From NCBI GenBank assembly GCA_016748015.1, contig JAAOMT010000275.1, forward strand, positions 1 to 64,000: a stretch of 64,000 nt of DNA. Reading direction: 5' to 3'. Of this stretch, positions 1 to 11,398 are shown in pieces; position 1 is the first letter of the stretch, and each line of letters opens with the position of its first letter. Below the pieces are notes generated by a model. It was not told the origin of the DNA and ran no database searches. It worked only from the letters and a program-made list of their open reading frames with translations. The translations under genes were made by a program, and so were the position numbers. The stretch is from Geosiphon pyriformis. Taxonomy: Eukaryota > Glomeromycota > Glomeromycetes > Archaeosporales > Geosiphonaceae.

Positions 1-2499
1 CCCTTTTTAGCAATCAAAATTGGCTGACCACAAATACTCAGCTTAGCAATCTTAACACCCTGATTTATAGGAATAGCTATTGTCTTCTCATTGTTGATAG
101 AAATATTATTGATCACAAAAAACTCACTGGCAATATTCAACATATATTGTGTGGAAGTCTGACAATTTCCAACCCAGATTGTATCATCAACAAATATACC
201 AGCTGAAAAGTACGAAGTCAAACCACCATTACCCTCAATTCTGCCAGTTTTCGAAACAAACTTAGTATTAATCCAGTATCCACACAATTGGTTGTGCCTC
301 TTAATCTTACACAAAAATGGATCATAAAAGATTCTCTACAGGAGAGGTGAAAAGACCTTACCCTAATCCAGTCCATCATGCACCTTGTAACCACCAAATA
401 AACTAAAGTCATTTATTATTCTGTTAACCCTATCCTTGTAAATACCATTGAAAAACCTTATGAACCTCTCACACATTTTAATACGCCACAAGCTAGCCCT
501 CAAATGGTGCCACCCAACTGAATTGTAAGCCTTCTGCATATTCTGCAAAACCAACCAAACCTCTTGATTTTTCTCAAAAGCATCTTCAATCACTAAGCCA
601 ACAGCAAACACTGGAGATTGTGTAGACATACCCTTTAATACTGAAAAATTGTCACTCCAAAGAACATTAAACTTGTTGCAAGCCACCAAAATACAATCAG
701 AAAGAACCTTAGACAGTATTTTCCTGGTAGTTTCAATCAAAGCAATGGGCTGAGTGTTTGTAAGAGCCCCATCCCAGTCATAAGGCTTAGGGAATCATTG
801 AAATCCATGCCTTTTTCCACAAAACAGACACCACACCAGCAGTTAAACACACATTAAATAGCACTAACAAGCACCCCAAAACCATCTCACCACCATGTTT
901 CTACAACTCATTCGAAATACCAGACAAACCAGCAGCCTTGCCATTAAGCATACCACTAATGACAAAAAGCAACTCACTTATGGCAACTTTGCACATAACA
1001 CCAGAAAAGGCATCATTCCAGACATAGCTTAATGGCGCATACTGTCAAGCCCAAAGATCAAGGATCACTACATGCACTGATTGTTTTTTTGTCCATCCTT
1101 TCATTATCTTGTCCACACTCACTTTTACCTTTTCAGGCTCCAAAACCAATTTATTATCAACCACCAGGTGATCCAACACTACTTTGTAAAAGGGTCTGTC
1201 CAATATACTTCTGATCATACTACCTTTGTCTGAACAGAAATTTTCCATGTGCCTATCAATTGCCTTCCTAATAGAAGTTTCCTCAGCGAATCTTGACTCA
1301 AACATCTTTGCTCTTCTGTAATCTTTGCGAACCAATGACAAATGCTTAACAACAACATCAAATTTGACATTCAAGCTAACCAAATTTCTGAAGGCACAAG
1401 CCTTGACATTATCCAAAGTCAACCATTTACTCACAAGAAAATTGACATCAGACAAGCCACTAGAGCAAAATTTCTTGACAATCTTAGCCACCAACAATTC
1501 CAAACCAAAAAACTTGGAAGAATGCTTGTTTTTCAAACACTTAAATTTGCTAAACCAATGTCTTGAAAACATCTCATTAGCAGATCCTAACACAGCTTTC
1601 TGTAACATTGCTCATATAGCATCTACATCACCACACACTTCAGCACCAGAGAACATGTCACCCAATAACAAAAGTTTCGCCAAGGAGAGATCCCTAAACT
1701 TAGCCTATTTAGCACTGTTAGCATTTTTGAACTTGAATTTTCAATAATCCTTATTCGCCTGCTTGTGCATGCTATTCAATTAAACATTCAGAAGCCCACC
1801 CAAACCAATTGACACCATAACTGCCTTGTGATTAGTGTCAAAGAAATCTGAAACAAGAACTGTCTGATGACCAATAACAGCAAAAAACAAGTTGCCACTA
1901 ACAAAAATATAATCAATTGTCTTCACAACCCCTTTTGAATTGCTCTACATATGAGAACCAGCTGAATAATAACCGCCAAATAAATTGAGCAAACCCAAAC
2001 TCAAACAGAACTTGAAACTTACACTCCTACCAGATCCATTCTCATTAAAGTCCTCACCCAAGACAACATGAATGCTGGAGTTGACAGCTTTTGCAATGAG
2101 AGAGTTAACTTCAGAAACCTGACCAAATCTACCCCCAGAAGAGGCACCAGCATATAATCCCAAAAGAGTAACTGAAAGCTTGCCTTTAAATAAGAGCTGA
2201 ATAGAAACAACCCTACCAGAAACCTCCTCCACCTTAGAAACATAATAAGCCAAAGAATTATCCATAATTATAGCAACACCAGCACCAATGAAATCTTTAT
2301 CCAATCCTGAAGAAAAAATTCACACTCCATTAAACTTATTTGCAATCCATGGCCTAGTAGAAAACCTTAACTTTGTTTCTATGATAAATGAGACCAAATT
2401 GCCAGAATCTTGATGCCAACACACAACATCCTCCTGCTTGACAGGGACATTGATACCATGAACATTACACATAGCAAATTTCCAAACCAGACCACTCAT
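1..2499 (-). pseudogene. LINE1 ORF2 (endonuclease + reverse transcriptase), broken and partial
   Basis: The start is the ATG at 2499-2497, followed by an endonuclease N-terminus containing WKFAMCNVHGIN. The APE-type endonuclease continues through 2304-1945, where the catalytic GGDFNE motif is changed to GEDFNE (VVLGEDFNENG). After a linker (1608-1045) the reverse transcriptase begins; 740-363 holds the palm region with LVLQNMQKAYNSVGW, and around 190-205 the minus strand encodes FVDD, the catalytic Y/F-x-D-D box. Frames are interrupted by TAG, TAA and TGA at positions where LINE4 has Trp, Gln or Arg codons, consistent with transitions. RNase H lies outside the window. The family assignment is firm; the copy is not functional. 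Confidence 0.85.
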
Positions 2500-4364
2500 T
2501 GGGAAGAATGAAATAAAGAAGGACCCAAACCAGAACACAAGAGATCCAATTTTGCCAAAACAAAACTGACCAAAGTCTCTATAGCTGATATTTTAGACTC
2601 CAAACCACCTATTTTGGTAGTCAGAACCTTTGAACTACTTGAATTGAAACCAGCACCTAACTCAACACTTGAGGGAGGGGGAGAGAACAAAGCCAACACA
2701 CCATCCAAAGCCATATCCAAACCCAAAATAGAAGCCACTGGCATAGAGCTGACCAAAGAAGGAGCACCAAAAGACAGTACCATAGGCACCAATTCAACAA
2801 AACTCAATTTCCTAAGAATACCAGAAACCTGGTCAGCCAAAAGTTTAAGAAAATGCTCCAAAGATGTTAAACAAGCAATCAAGAGAGACTCATCAAATGG
2901 GAAAGAGAGAGCACCACCACCCAACCCCAAAGCACTAGACAAAGATAAGCCTAAACCATAACCAGTACCAGAAGAGGAAGCAAAAGAGACTACTTGAGCT
3001 CACAATTTGCTACCAAAGGCAGCAGGGTAAGAGATAGAAACATTTTTCTTCACATACAACTTGGCTAATTGAAGATAATCAATACCAGAAGCATTTCTTT
3101 TAAAAGAAGCAGAAGGCATAGGAACAGAAACATCAGAAGCATCACATTCCAAGGCTAAATAACCAAATCTCTCACACTTCTCACACCAAACCAAATCCAA
3201 CCTAGCTCATAATAGTTGCACACTGCCAAAAACAGACTCAGTACAAAAGGTAGAGTCCAAATCTACCTCAGACTCAAAGCCAACTACTGCACAACAAAAC
3301 CTATTGCCAGTCGCCAATGATTGATTAATGGTGCAAGTTTTCTCACCAGTCTTATCCAAAAGAGTACCAAAATCATGCACAGTTGTTCCTACTGGCAAAG
3401 TAAACAACAGCACCCTAAACTGATCCCTAGATGCCCAGGTGTCATGATCACTCATAGCTTTGACCACATATACTGAATCCTTCCTGATTAGAAATAACCA
3501 TCTTAAGGCCAACTGATTAGCTTGACTTGATTTAGTGAACTCCACCACAGCTTTCTGCTACATGTCAATTAACTGAATTTTGATTGACATAATTTCTCCA
3601 AACTTGGCAACTGCAGCAATGATCATTTCCTTTGGAGTATCTATGAGAATTTCCTTGATAACTAAAGCCCAATCTGAATGTATTCCTGATTTTCTAAGAT
3701 CATTGTTTACGACAATCTCTTTTTCTCTGGCCAAAAATGCAGCCATATTCATGCTTTTTTCAGAAATAAAGATAAATCAAATAATCTTTTCAAATTTTGA
3801 GGGAGTAGTGGCCCCCCCAAAACCATTGACTGTTGAAAAAAATTTTCTAATAAGCTGAGTTTTTGCTGTAGCAGATCTGTCTTCTACTGCTGAAAGATTA
3901 ATATCCAAAGCAAATGATTTTTTAACCAAAACCTCTACTGGAGTTTTGATGATCTTCAGATCTATTCATTTCTTTTCCAGAGAGACGAACAAACAAAGAG
4001 GAAACACAACTTCATTATCATCCATACAATAATTAGGAAAACCAAGAAGAGATCCAAAAACAATGCTGGTATTCACTCTTTTTGTCTTGGAAGTATTAGC
4101 CACTGAGCCCAAAAGAGACCCATTGTCGATATCTTCCATAATAATATTGTCTTCTTCACTACTGGACTCACTCTCCAAATCTGAATACACACCATCATGA
4201 CCAGGCTTGCTCAAAGAAATGTTTTTCTCATCACCCGAGTGTTTAACATTACCCAGAACCATCTTCTTCTTCTGGGAAAAGAAGCCACCAACAGGACCAT
4301 GGAAAGCACTCTTGGATATCTTCTTCTTAGACATATCACTGCCTGAAGCAGCCTTTAAATCCAT
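2496..4364 (-). pseudogene. LINE1 ORF1 (RNA-binding protein), broken
   Basis: Proposed start at 4364 (MDLKAASGSDMSKKK). The protein has an acidic Ser/Glu-rich N-terminus (4364-3966), then an RRM-like segment (3752-3400) with the beta-alpha-beta pattern of IKEILIDTPKEMI through SIKIQLI and a second half around FLIRKDSVYVVKA. A degenerate zinc knuckle follows near 3190 (CEKCERFGYLALEC, His replaced by Tyr), and a C-terminal helical segment (2942-2496). It ends in TGA overlapping the ORF2 ATG. Such ORF1 proteins bind element RNA to form the transposition particle. At least four in-frame stops and shifts interrupt it. It is homologous to 37988-36503 and 38666-40470. Confidence 0.8.
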
Positions 4365-4423
4365 GACGAAAGAGTTACTACTTAAAAAAATATTGAAAAG
4401 CTAATAAGAGAAAACAAAAAAAA

Positions 4424-4480
4424 CTTTTTTTTCAGAAAACAAGCTTTTTCAAGAATTTTTGAAGGTAAGAGAGAAAAAAG
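4424..4480 (-). repeat. LINE1 5'-terminal inverted repeat (leader hairpin)
   Basis: Arms at 4424-4433 (C, eight T, C) and 4473-4480 (G, six A, G) face each other just upstream of ORF1. Equivalent positions in LINE3 and LINE4 carry CTTCTTTC / GAAAGAAG. This copy keeps pairing after the internal C-to-T and G-to-A changes. Confidence 0.5.
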
Positions 4481-4490
4481 TTTTTTTATT

Positions 4491-5320
4491 TTTTTTGCTT
4501 ATAATAAAACTATTATAAAAAGTTGGCTTAATATAAAATTAATACTTTTTTTAACTTACAAAAAAACTGTATATATAGTTAAATTATTTAAAATTTATAT
4601 ATTATATTAATATTATTTTAATTATATTAATTAATTATATATATTTTAAATTAATTAATTTAGTTTAAGCTTATTTAACATATTATTTTTTTAAAAATCA
4701 ATAATTTAGATAATCAAATTTAAATAGTTTGATTTAAAATATTAATTAAACATCAATAATACTAATTGTAATTATAATTAATATAATTAAAAATAGATAA
4801 ATTAATTATATTTTTTGGTAACTATTTTTGAATAATAATTGTAAATTTGAAATATTAAATTGTTTAAATAAAAGCATATAAAAATTTTAAAACATAATAA
4901 AATTTATTATTATTAGATTATATATATTAATTATTAATTTCTATTAGTATTTTTTGTTTAAGCTTTTTTGGTATTTAATTTAAATTTGTAATTAAATTAT
5001 GTTATAATTAAATTATTATTAAATTAATTGTTGGTTTTTTATTTTTTTGCTGTTAATTAATATTTTTTAAATTAATTTTGATAATATAATTTTTTTTACA
5101 TAATTTTAATACTAATTTTTATAATATGTATTGTAATTTTTTGCATAAAAATATTGTATTTTAATTTAAAAATATTATAATAATAGTTAATATTTGTGAA
5201 TATTAAAGTTTTATTTTTGTATTTTCAAATATTAAAAGAAAATAATTTTTTACTTTTTAATAAATTACTATAATTATTAAAACAAAGCTATAAAATTAAT
5301 AGTTAAGATAAATTCATAGT
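4491..5320. other. AT-rich spacer without recognisable genes
   Basis: Extremely AT-rich sequence lacking any ORF over 60 codons or any motif I can name. It precedes a plus-strand LINE tail, so it may be the fully decayed body of that element, but I cannot align it to the LINE ORFs by eye. Confidence 0.6.
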
Positions 5321-5460
5321 GTTGCTCTAATCAGCCCAAATAACTGGTCATATATAGAAAGTGCATGATTTGTGCCTAGTTTAGATCACTTAGTTTGATG
5401 TATTGTACTAGGTGGCATTTGGGTCTTATTCATTAAACATAAAATAAATAAATAAATTAA
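5321..5460 (+). mobile_element. Orphan LINE 3' tail (decayed)
   Basis: Matches the 3' tail of LINE4 (TGGTCA, then CCTAGTTTAGATCA, TTGATGTATTGTACTAGG, then TTTGGGTC and ATTAAACATAA) followed by an A-rich run. CCTAG at 5375-5379 pairs with CTAGG at 5408-5412. Several G positions of the other tails are A here. No LINE coding sequence is recognisable upstream, so it is either a solo tail, a SINE-like derivative, or the remnant of a dead LINE. Confidence 0.75.
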
Positions 5461-6199
5461 TAATAATTAATATATTTTTTAGGTTTTTTTTTTAAAAAAT
5501 ATTGTAATTTTTTGGTAATATAATAATTAAATAATTTTTAGCTAAAAAATAATTATTTGTTAACTTCAAGTTTTTTTGATAATATTAATATAAAAATTTT
5601 ATAAATTTAAGATAATTTGTTTTTATAAATTTTAATTTTGTTATTTTTATTAATTATTATTATTATTATTTTATTTTTTGTAAATTATATTTTATAAACA
5701 TATTAAATATTATAAACAAATATTTTAATTAATAGTCTATAAGTTAGTATTATAATTTAATTATGTAATTTAAAAGTTTTAATATATTTAAAAATTTTTA
5801 TGATTAAGTTTTTTGTATAAAAAACAAAAATTCAAGTTGTAATAATTAATAATACTTTGCAACTTATTTTTTAACATAATAATTAGTTTATTTTGGTGTT
5901 TTTTATTTTTTTTTAATAAGTTATTTAATTATAAATTAGTTAATTTTATACTTATTTTTGTATTTTTTATTAAATTATTTATAATATTATAATTTTAATA
6001 CTTATTTTTTAATTAATTTAACAATATAAAAACAACAAAATAAACAAAAAACAATAATATAAAAATAAATTTAATATTTTATTAATAATTATTATTTTTT
6101 ATTCAGCTTAATAAGTAAAATTTAATTATTATCTAGAAATATATAATATATATATATTATATACTAAATATAATTTATATATTTGTTATATGTGATTAA
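5461..6199. other. AT-rich spacer
   Basis: Homopolymer-rich AT sequence. No gene, RNA or repeat motif seen. The downstream end of the decayed LINE2 probably lies at its right side, but its 3' tail could not be recognised. Confidence 0.5.
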
Positions 6200-6223
6200 T
6201 TACTTAGATTAATTAAAATAATA

Positions 6224-8685
6224 TTATGTTTTAGCTATAATTAGTATATTACTACTTAGACTTGAATAAAACAAATATTGCAAACATATATTAAAATATA
6301 TATTCTTATTTTTATTTATATTTAACAATACTATAGTCTTATTACATAAACTGCTAATATTATTATATTTACAAGATGTCATACTATTATTAACTAATAA
6401 TAAACTATTTTTTTCTAAAACAGCGCTGTATTTTAACTTATAATACCAAATTAAAAATCTGTAAACCAATACTAAATTTCTTATAAAAACTATAATATAT
6501 TTATTAGCTAATCTAAAATTTTCAAAAACAAATATAGCTTTATAATATTATTGTATAAGTATAAAGTTTTTTATTAAAAAGAAGTAAAAATTGTTATTAC
6601 ATTTATTAGTAAACAAATTATATTAAACAGTAGAAAAAATAATATTAACACTTAATGAAAATAATCATTGTAATTCAAAATCAGCCAAAATTTTAACACA
6701 AGTAATCTTATCTAAATAATACTTAAAAAAGTAATTAAATACCTTAATTTTACTATAAAATACACATAATATATTGGAATATGACATATTATATAAATAC
6801 TTTTTAGTAACAATTAGTAAATATCTATACAAAATCTTTATTAGATAAGTCTATAAACTAGCCAAAAAATAGTTTGTATATTTAGAAGCTATATGGACAT
6901 TAAAATACTATACTTTAGACATTTTTTTTCAATTTATTTCCCAAATATTGCAAATTTTAATTACATTTAAACTTGAAATATTTTTTTATTTAACATAATA
7001 CAAAGTTTTATAAAAATTTCTAACATAATACTAAATATTATAGAATAATATCTTGTTATTTACTTAATAAAAAATCCACAAATTACAATAAAAAAAATCA
7101 AATCAAAAACACAGATTTTGAAAGTAAATATGTTAACATATTTATTATTTACATCATCAATATAATCTTTAACTTTTATTTAAGATACTAACAAATTTTT
7201 TTTTCTTATAAGATCAATAATTTGTTACTATTTTATTCACAAACAATTTCTAAAATTAAGTAAGACCAATTCCAATTAATTTATACAAGCATATATAACA
7301 GCTTAATTGTTTAAATTAATAAATATTTTATTTTTTACAAAAATATAAGCAAGTATTAAAAATGTAGCTTTAATTTTAGCCAAAGTTAATAATATAATAT
7401 TATGTATTTTAATTTCAACACCAAAATTAATATCCAAAAAAAAAGCAGCAGTTTTTTTAATTATTAAAGTTAAACCAAAATTCTTAATAGATTTATTCAT
7501 ATAAATATTAAATACATCTAAACTGAAATTTAGTAATACTTTTTTTGTATAACTAATTAAGTTATCACTATTAATATTAAACAAACATATATTATTTAGT
7601 TAAAGTTAATTACAAGTAAAAATTATTTTGTTTCTTAAAAATTGAACAGTCAATTTAAATCATCTGAGAACAGAACCTTTCAAATTCAAATACTTCTAAT
7701 TAAAACAGCATTTTTTTTTATTTAGCAATTGCTTTATAAAAGCAATACCAAAACACTTCAAAGAATGAGCAATCTCAAAAAAAGTCACATTTTCAAAAAT
7801 ATTAAACATTAGTATTCTACCAAAAAAACAAAAAAAATTTGGTAAAGCAACAAAAAAAAACAATTTACAAAAAAAAAATTCTCACAATTTCTCTTTATTA
7901 ATAGTATTAATCTTGTATCTTTATTTATCTTTAGTAGTTTGCTTGTGTATTGAATTAAACTAAAAATTAAAAAAACTTCTCAAGCTTATATCCACCAAAA
8001 TAACCAAGTAATCAATATTAAAAAACTTATTAAAACAATAAACTTGTTAATTGAAATTTGAATTCTAAAAACTATTATTAACTAAAACAAAATTTATATA
8101 TTTCTTAACATCTTTAAAATTAGATCATGTAAAAACTTTGTAAAATAAAAAACCACTAAAAGAGTCAAACAAACTCAGATTTAAAAATTTCTTAAAACTT
8201 GTACTGTAACCAGAATTATTCTCATTAAAATTGTCTCCAAAAACAACAAATTTACTATTATTTAGAGCACTAACTATTATTGAATTGACATTATTAGGCT
8301 AAGTTAGCCTTTTTTCCAAAGTAATGCCAGTATACAAACCCAAAATCAAGACTAAAAAATGGTTTTTAAATAGTAGCTCTATTAACAAAAGCCAACCAGC
8401 TATTTTTGAAATTTTATGCACATGCCTAATAATATTTTTATTGATTATTATAGCAATACTAGAACCTAAATAAATAAAGTTGACACCTAAAATAAAAACT
8501 TTAATTTTTTTAAATTTGTTTATGATTCATAAACAAATTTTGCTCTTTAGTTTTGTCTTTGTAATAATAGACACAAAATTGTCTTTTTTTTTGTATTAGC
8601 AAATAATGTCTTTTTGCTTAGCAGAATTGTTTATATCTTTTAAATTACATATAGCAAACTTTTAAAAATAATCAGTTATTAAGAT
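6224..8685 (-). pseudogene. LINE2 ORF2, decayed, reverse transcriptase deleted
   Basis: The endonuclease start lies near 8685 by comparison with LINE3. RNase H is seen at 7584-7303: NSDNLISYTKKV aligns with the ADSLSVYTD segment of other copies, and LTLAKIKATFLILAYIF aligns with their LAELQAIAFALE. Only about 400 bp separate the endonuclease end (near 7900) from the segment just before RNase H, against about 2 kb in LINE3, so the reverse transcriptase has been deleted between about 7830 and 7900. All catalytic residues are eroded. Confidence 0.65.
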
Positions 8686-10513
8686 AAAAAGAGTGTTAAA
8701 AATCTGAGCCAGTATATAACTAATCTAACTTTGCTAAAACTGAATTAATTAAAACTTCAAAAGCAACCAATTTTAATTTCAAGCCATTCACTTTAGTGGT
8801 CAAAATCTTTGAGCTACTGAATTTCAAATCCAAATTTTTATTGTTAGTTAATAAAAAAAAAATAGAAACAGTAATAGCAAATTATCTAAAATTATGTTTA
8901 AATTCAACTTCAAAAATAATAATATAAAAACAGCTAAAAATAAGTGTTAATAAGCAGTTATTAGAAGCACCAAATCCACATTGCTTAGTTTTTGCACAAT
9001 ACTAAACACTTAATTAGCCAAAAGCTTCAAAAAGTATTCCAAAAATACCAATTAATTGCTAATTATAAATGTATTTTAAAAATCAAAAACCATATTGTCA
9101 GAAGATAAAGCATCAGAGAATAGAAGTTCAGAAACAAGAACAGAATAAGTATTATTAAAAACAACTATCAAAGATACTATCTGTGCTTAAAATCTGCCAT
9201 CAAAGACAACAAATCAGAAAATAAGCACATTTTTTTTACATATAATTAAATAAATTAAAGATGATTTTGGTCTGAAATGAACTTTTTATAACTCTTTTTT
9301 TAAACCAAAGCAAAGAAATTTGAAGATTTATACTTAAAAGAAAAATGGCCAAAACATCCACATTTTTTGCAGTATACTAAACCCAGTTTAGTTTAAAAAT
9401 ATCTTATATTACCAAATATTGGCTTTATGCAAAAGACTAATTCTAGATTTTGATTTGACTTAAAACTAATTACAGTACAATAAACTTTATTGTTTGTTTT
9501 AAATAACTGATTTATGATACAAATTTTTCTATCAGTCATTTCTAATAAAGTACTCAAATTATGTGCAGTTGTTTCTATAGTAAGTATAAACAAAAAAGCT
9601 TTATATTAATTTTTAAATACCTATATATCACAATTTTTCACAGCTTTAGCCATCTGTACTAAATTTTTTCTGATAAAGAATAATTACTTAGCTGCTAACA
9701 GATCTGTTTAACTTGATTCAGCAAATTTCATCACAGCTTAATTAATTGTAATTAAATTAACACAATTTAATCAAATTTAATTATTATAACAATAATCATT
9801 TTTTTTGGCATATCTATAGGAATTTTTTTAATCATTACAGTCTAATTTAAATGCATTCTTTGTTTTTTAAGATCATTGTTTATCTTAACACCTTTTTCTC
9901 TAACCAATAATACAGTCTTGTTTATGTTTTTTTTTAATATAAACATAGATCTGATAATCTCTTCAAATTTTAAAAGAGTAGTGGTCTTTTCAAAATTATT
10001 AATTGTTGAAAAAAATTTTCTAATTATTTGAGTTTTTGCTGTTATTAACTTGTTTTTGCTGTTATTAACTTGTTTTTTACTGTTAAAAAATTAATATTTA
10101 AAACAAAAATTTTTTTAATAGCTATTTTTCTTGAGTTTTTACTACTTTAGGATTAATTTATCTTTTATTCAAAAATATATTAAAAGAAAAAAAAAGAGGT
10201 TTATTATTTTCATCTATGCTAAAATTGATTGTATTAATAGGAAAGTTATATTTTAAACTAGTATTAACTTTTTTAGTTTTAGAAATAATTGCTGCTAAAT
10301 CAAAAAAACCACTATTACTAATAACTATTAAAACATTATTATTTTTACTATTATCAAATTCACTATTTATGTTCGAATACATACTATTACTAATACCAGG
10401 TTTGACCAAAAAAATATTTTTTTTATTATCTAAATGCTTAATATTGTTTATAAGAACTTTTTTTTTTAGGAGAAAAAATCTTTAACTGGTTTATAAAAAG
10501 CTTCTTTGGATGT
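8685..10513 (-). pseudogene. LINE2 ORF1, decayed, 3' part
   Basis: The stretch 10409-10158 encodes an acidic segment ending STKTKKVNTS-like (KTKKVNTSLKYNFPINTINF) that matches LINE1 ORF1 at 4200-3970. The stretch 9593-9393 (TTAHNLSTLLEMTDRKICII) matches LINE1 at 3470-3290. Between them lies a stop-ridden RRM-like segment. The N-terminal codons continue at 31371 beyond element A: at 10500 the sequence GCTTCTTTGGATGT breaks, and resumes with CTTTTTTTTTAAACAT at 31371, matching LINE1 around 4305-4340. Confidence 0.7.
10510..10513. repeat. Target-site duplication of element A (ATGT)
   Basis: ATGT here is repeated at 31367-31370, directly after the 3' LTR. Removing element A and one copy restores colinearity with LINE ORF1, which confirms the insertion boundaries. 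Confidence 0.85.
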
Positions 10514-11379
10514 TATTACTTATAGAAAAAACATACAAAAAAATAGTAAAAAAAACAGATAAACCAATAAAAAATAGTAGTTAACACATGAGCACATTGC
10601 TTAGTAATGTAGAGTATTATCAGGAATTAGGGCACATTGTTAGAAAATCATGGCACATTGTTTAGCAATATGAAGCAATATTAGAAAATTAGAGCACATT
10701 GCTTGGGAATGTAAGTGATTTTATAGAACTCAAATTATGTATATATAACAAGAACATTAGAAGCAAAAAAGACAGAATTCCAGCTAAAATTAATACCAAA
10801 ATCTCTCAGTTAGAAACATCTTAGTTAAAATTATATTAATAAATAATTATTCACTATCTAAATCACTTTTCCCACTATTAACATTTTATGTTGATAGTAT
10901 CCAATACTTGATCACACTAGAACAATAGCTCTTGATCATGGCTATTAACAGAATACTAACATAAATTGCTTTGGCTTAAATTTTTTTATTTTCTTTTATT
11001 TTTCTCTTTTATTGTTGTATACTAATTGATTAAAAATTAAGTACTAAGTTATTAATGTTAATAATAGTCTAGTAAAAGACCCATGAAACAAAAATAGAGA
11101 ACTTGGAAATTAAGAATAGCTTATCAAAAAGACATAACTGTCAAAATAAACTGGCTACCATGCTGAAGAAAAAAATTTGATGGAATAGCAATTTTGAGAA
11201 ACTATGAATAAAAACAATACTTGAATCTCTGTTTATTATACAATAAACTCAACCAAAACCTTCAGATACCAAAACCTTTAGACACCAAAATCTTTGAATA
11301 TTACTAACTATTTCAGCTATTAAGTACCAAGTTACAGGTTTGTTATTTGATTTAAGATCCCAAATAATCACTTGTAATA
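10514..11379 (+). repeat. 5' LTR of element A
   Basis: Begins TATTACTTATAG and ends TTGTAATA; the ancestral termini were probably TGTTAC...GTAACA. It contains GCACATTG repeats at 10591-10710, a TATA-like TATATATAAC near 10740, then the block GAACATTAGAAG that follows TATA in the other LTRs. It matches 30462-31366 with many substitutions. Confidence 0.88.
10591..10710 (+). promoter_or_regulatory. U3 tandem array of element A (GCACATTG motif)
   Basis: Four copies of GCACATTG, each followed by an A/T-rich stretch with AATGT or AATAT, spaced about 20-40 bp, just upstream of the TATA-like box near 10740. The 3' LTR has the same array at 30540-30695. Position suggests an upstream activating region; this is inference. 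Confidence 0.5.
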
Positions 11380-11381
11380 TT

Positions 11382-11398
11382 TGGTGCTCTTTGTGAGA
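11382..11398 (+). promoter_or_regulatory. Primer-binding site of element A
   Basis: TGGTGCTCTTTGTGAGA begins two bases after the LTR end. TGG pairs with the CCA end of a tRNA primer. Element B has nearly the same sequence at the same place. I cannot name the tRNA. Confidence 0.7.

Larger units (their letters stand above)
1..4490 (-). mobile_element. LINE1: non-LTR retrotransposon, 3' part beyond window
   Basis: A minus-strand LINE whose 5' end lies near 4490 and whose 3' half (RNase H onward) runs off the left edge. Reading 5' to 3' it has a U/A-rich leader with a terminal inverted repeat, ORF1 (RRM-like and knuckle regions), an ATGA junction, then ORF2 with endonuclease and reverse transcriptase. 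Both ORFs are broken by stops, so this copy is inactive. The order and sequence match LINE3 and LINE4 in this window. Copying would be by target-primed reverse transcription, as known for this class. Confidence 0.88.
6200..10513 (-). mobile_element. LINE2 (decayed), 3' arm of a LINE split by element A
   Basis: A highly AT-shifted minus-strand LINE aligned by eye to LINE1 and LINE3. Its remaining 5' piece is at 31371-31535, on the other side of element A; the break falls inside ORF1. Recognisable blocks are ORF1 (10409-10158, 9593-9393), endonuclease (about 8650-7900), RNase H (7584-7303) and the region before the C-terminal Cys/His motif (about 6600-6450). The reverse transcriptase is missing. 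The 3' end is approximate. Confidence 0.75.

Noticed and set aside
2614-2961. 115-codon plus-strand open frame
   Set aside because: Antisense shadow of LINE1 ORF1; the minus strand matches LINE3 and LINE4.
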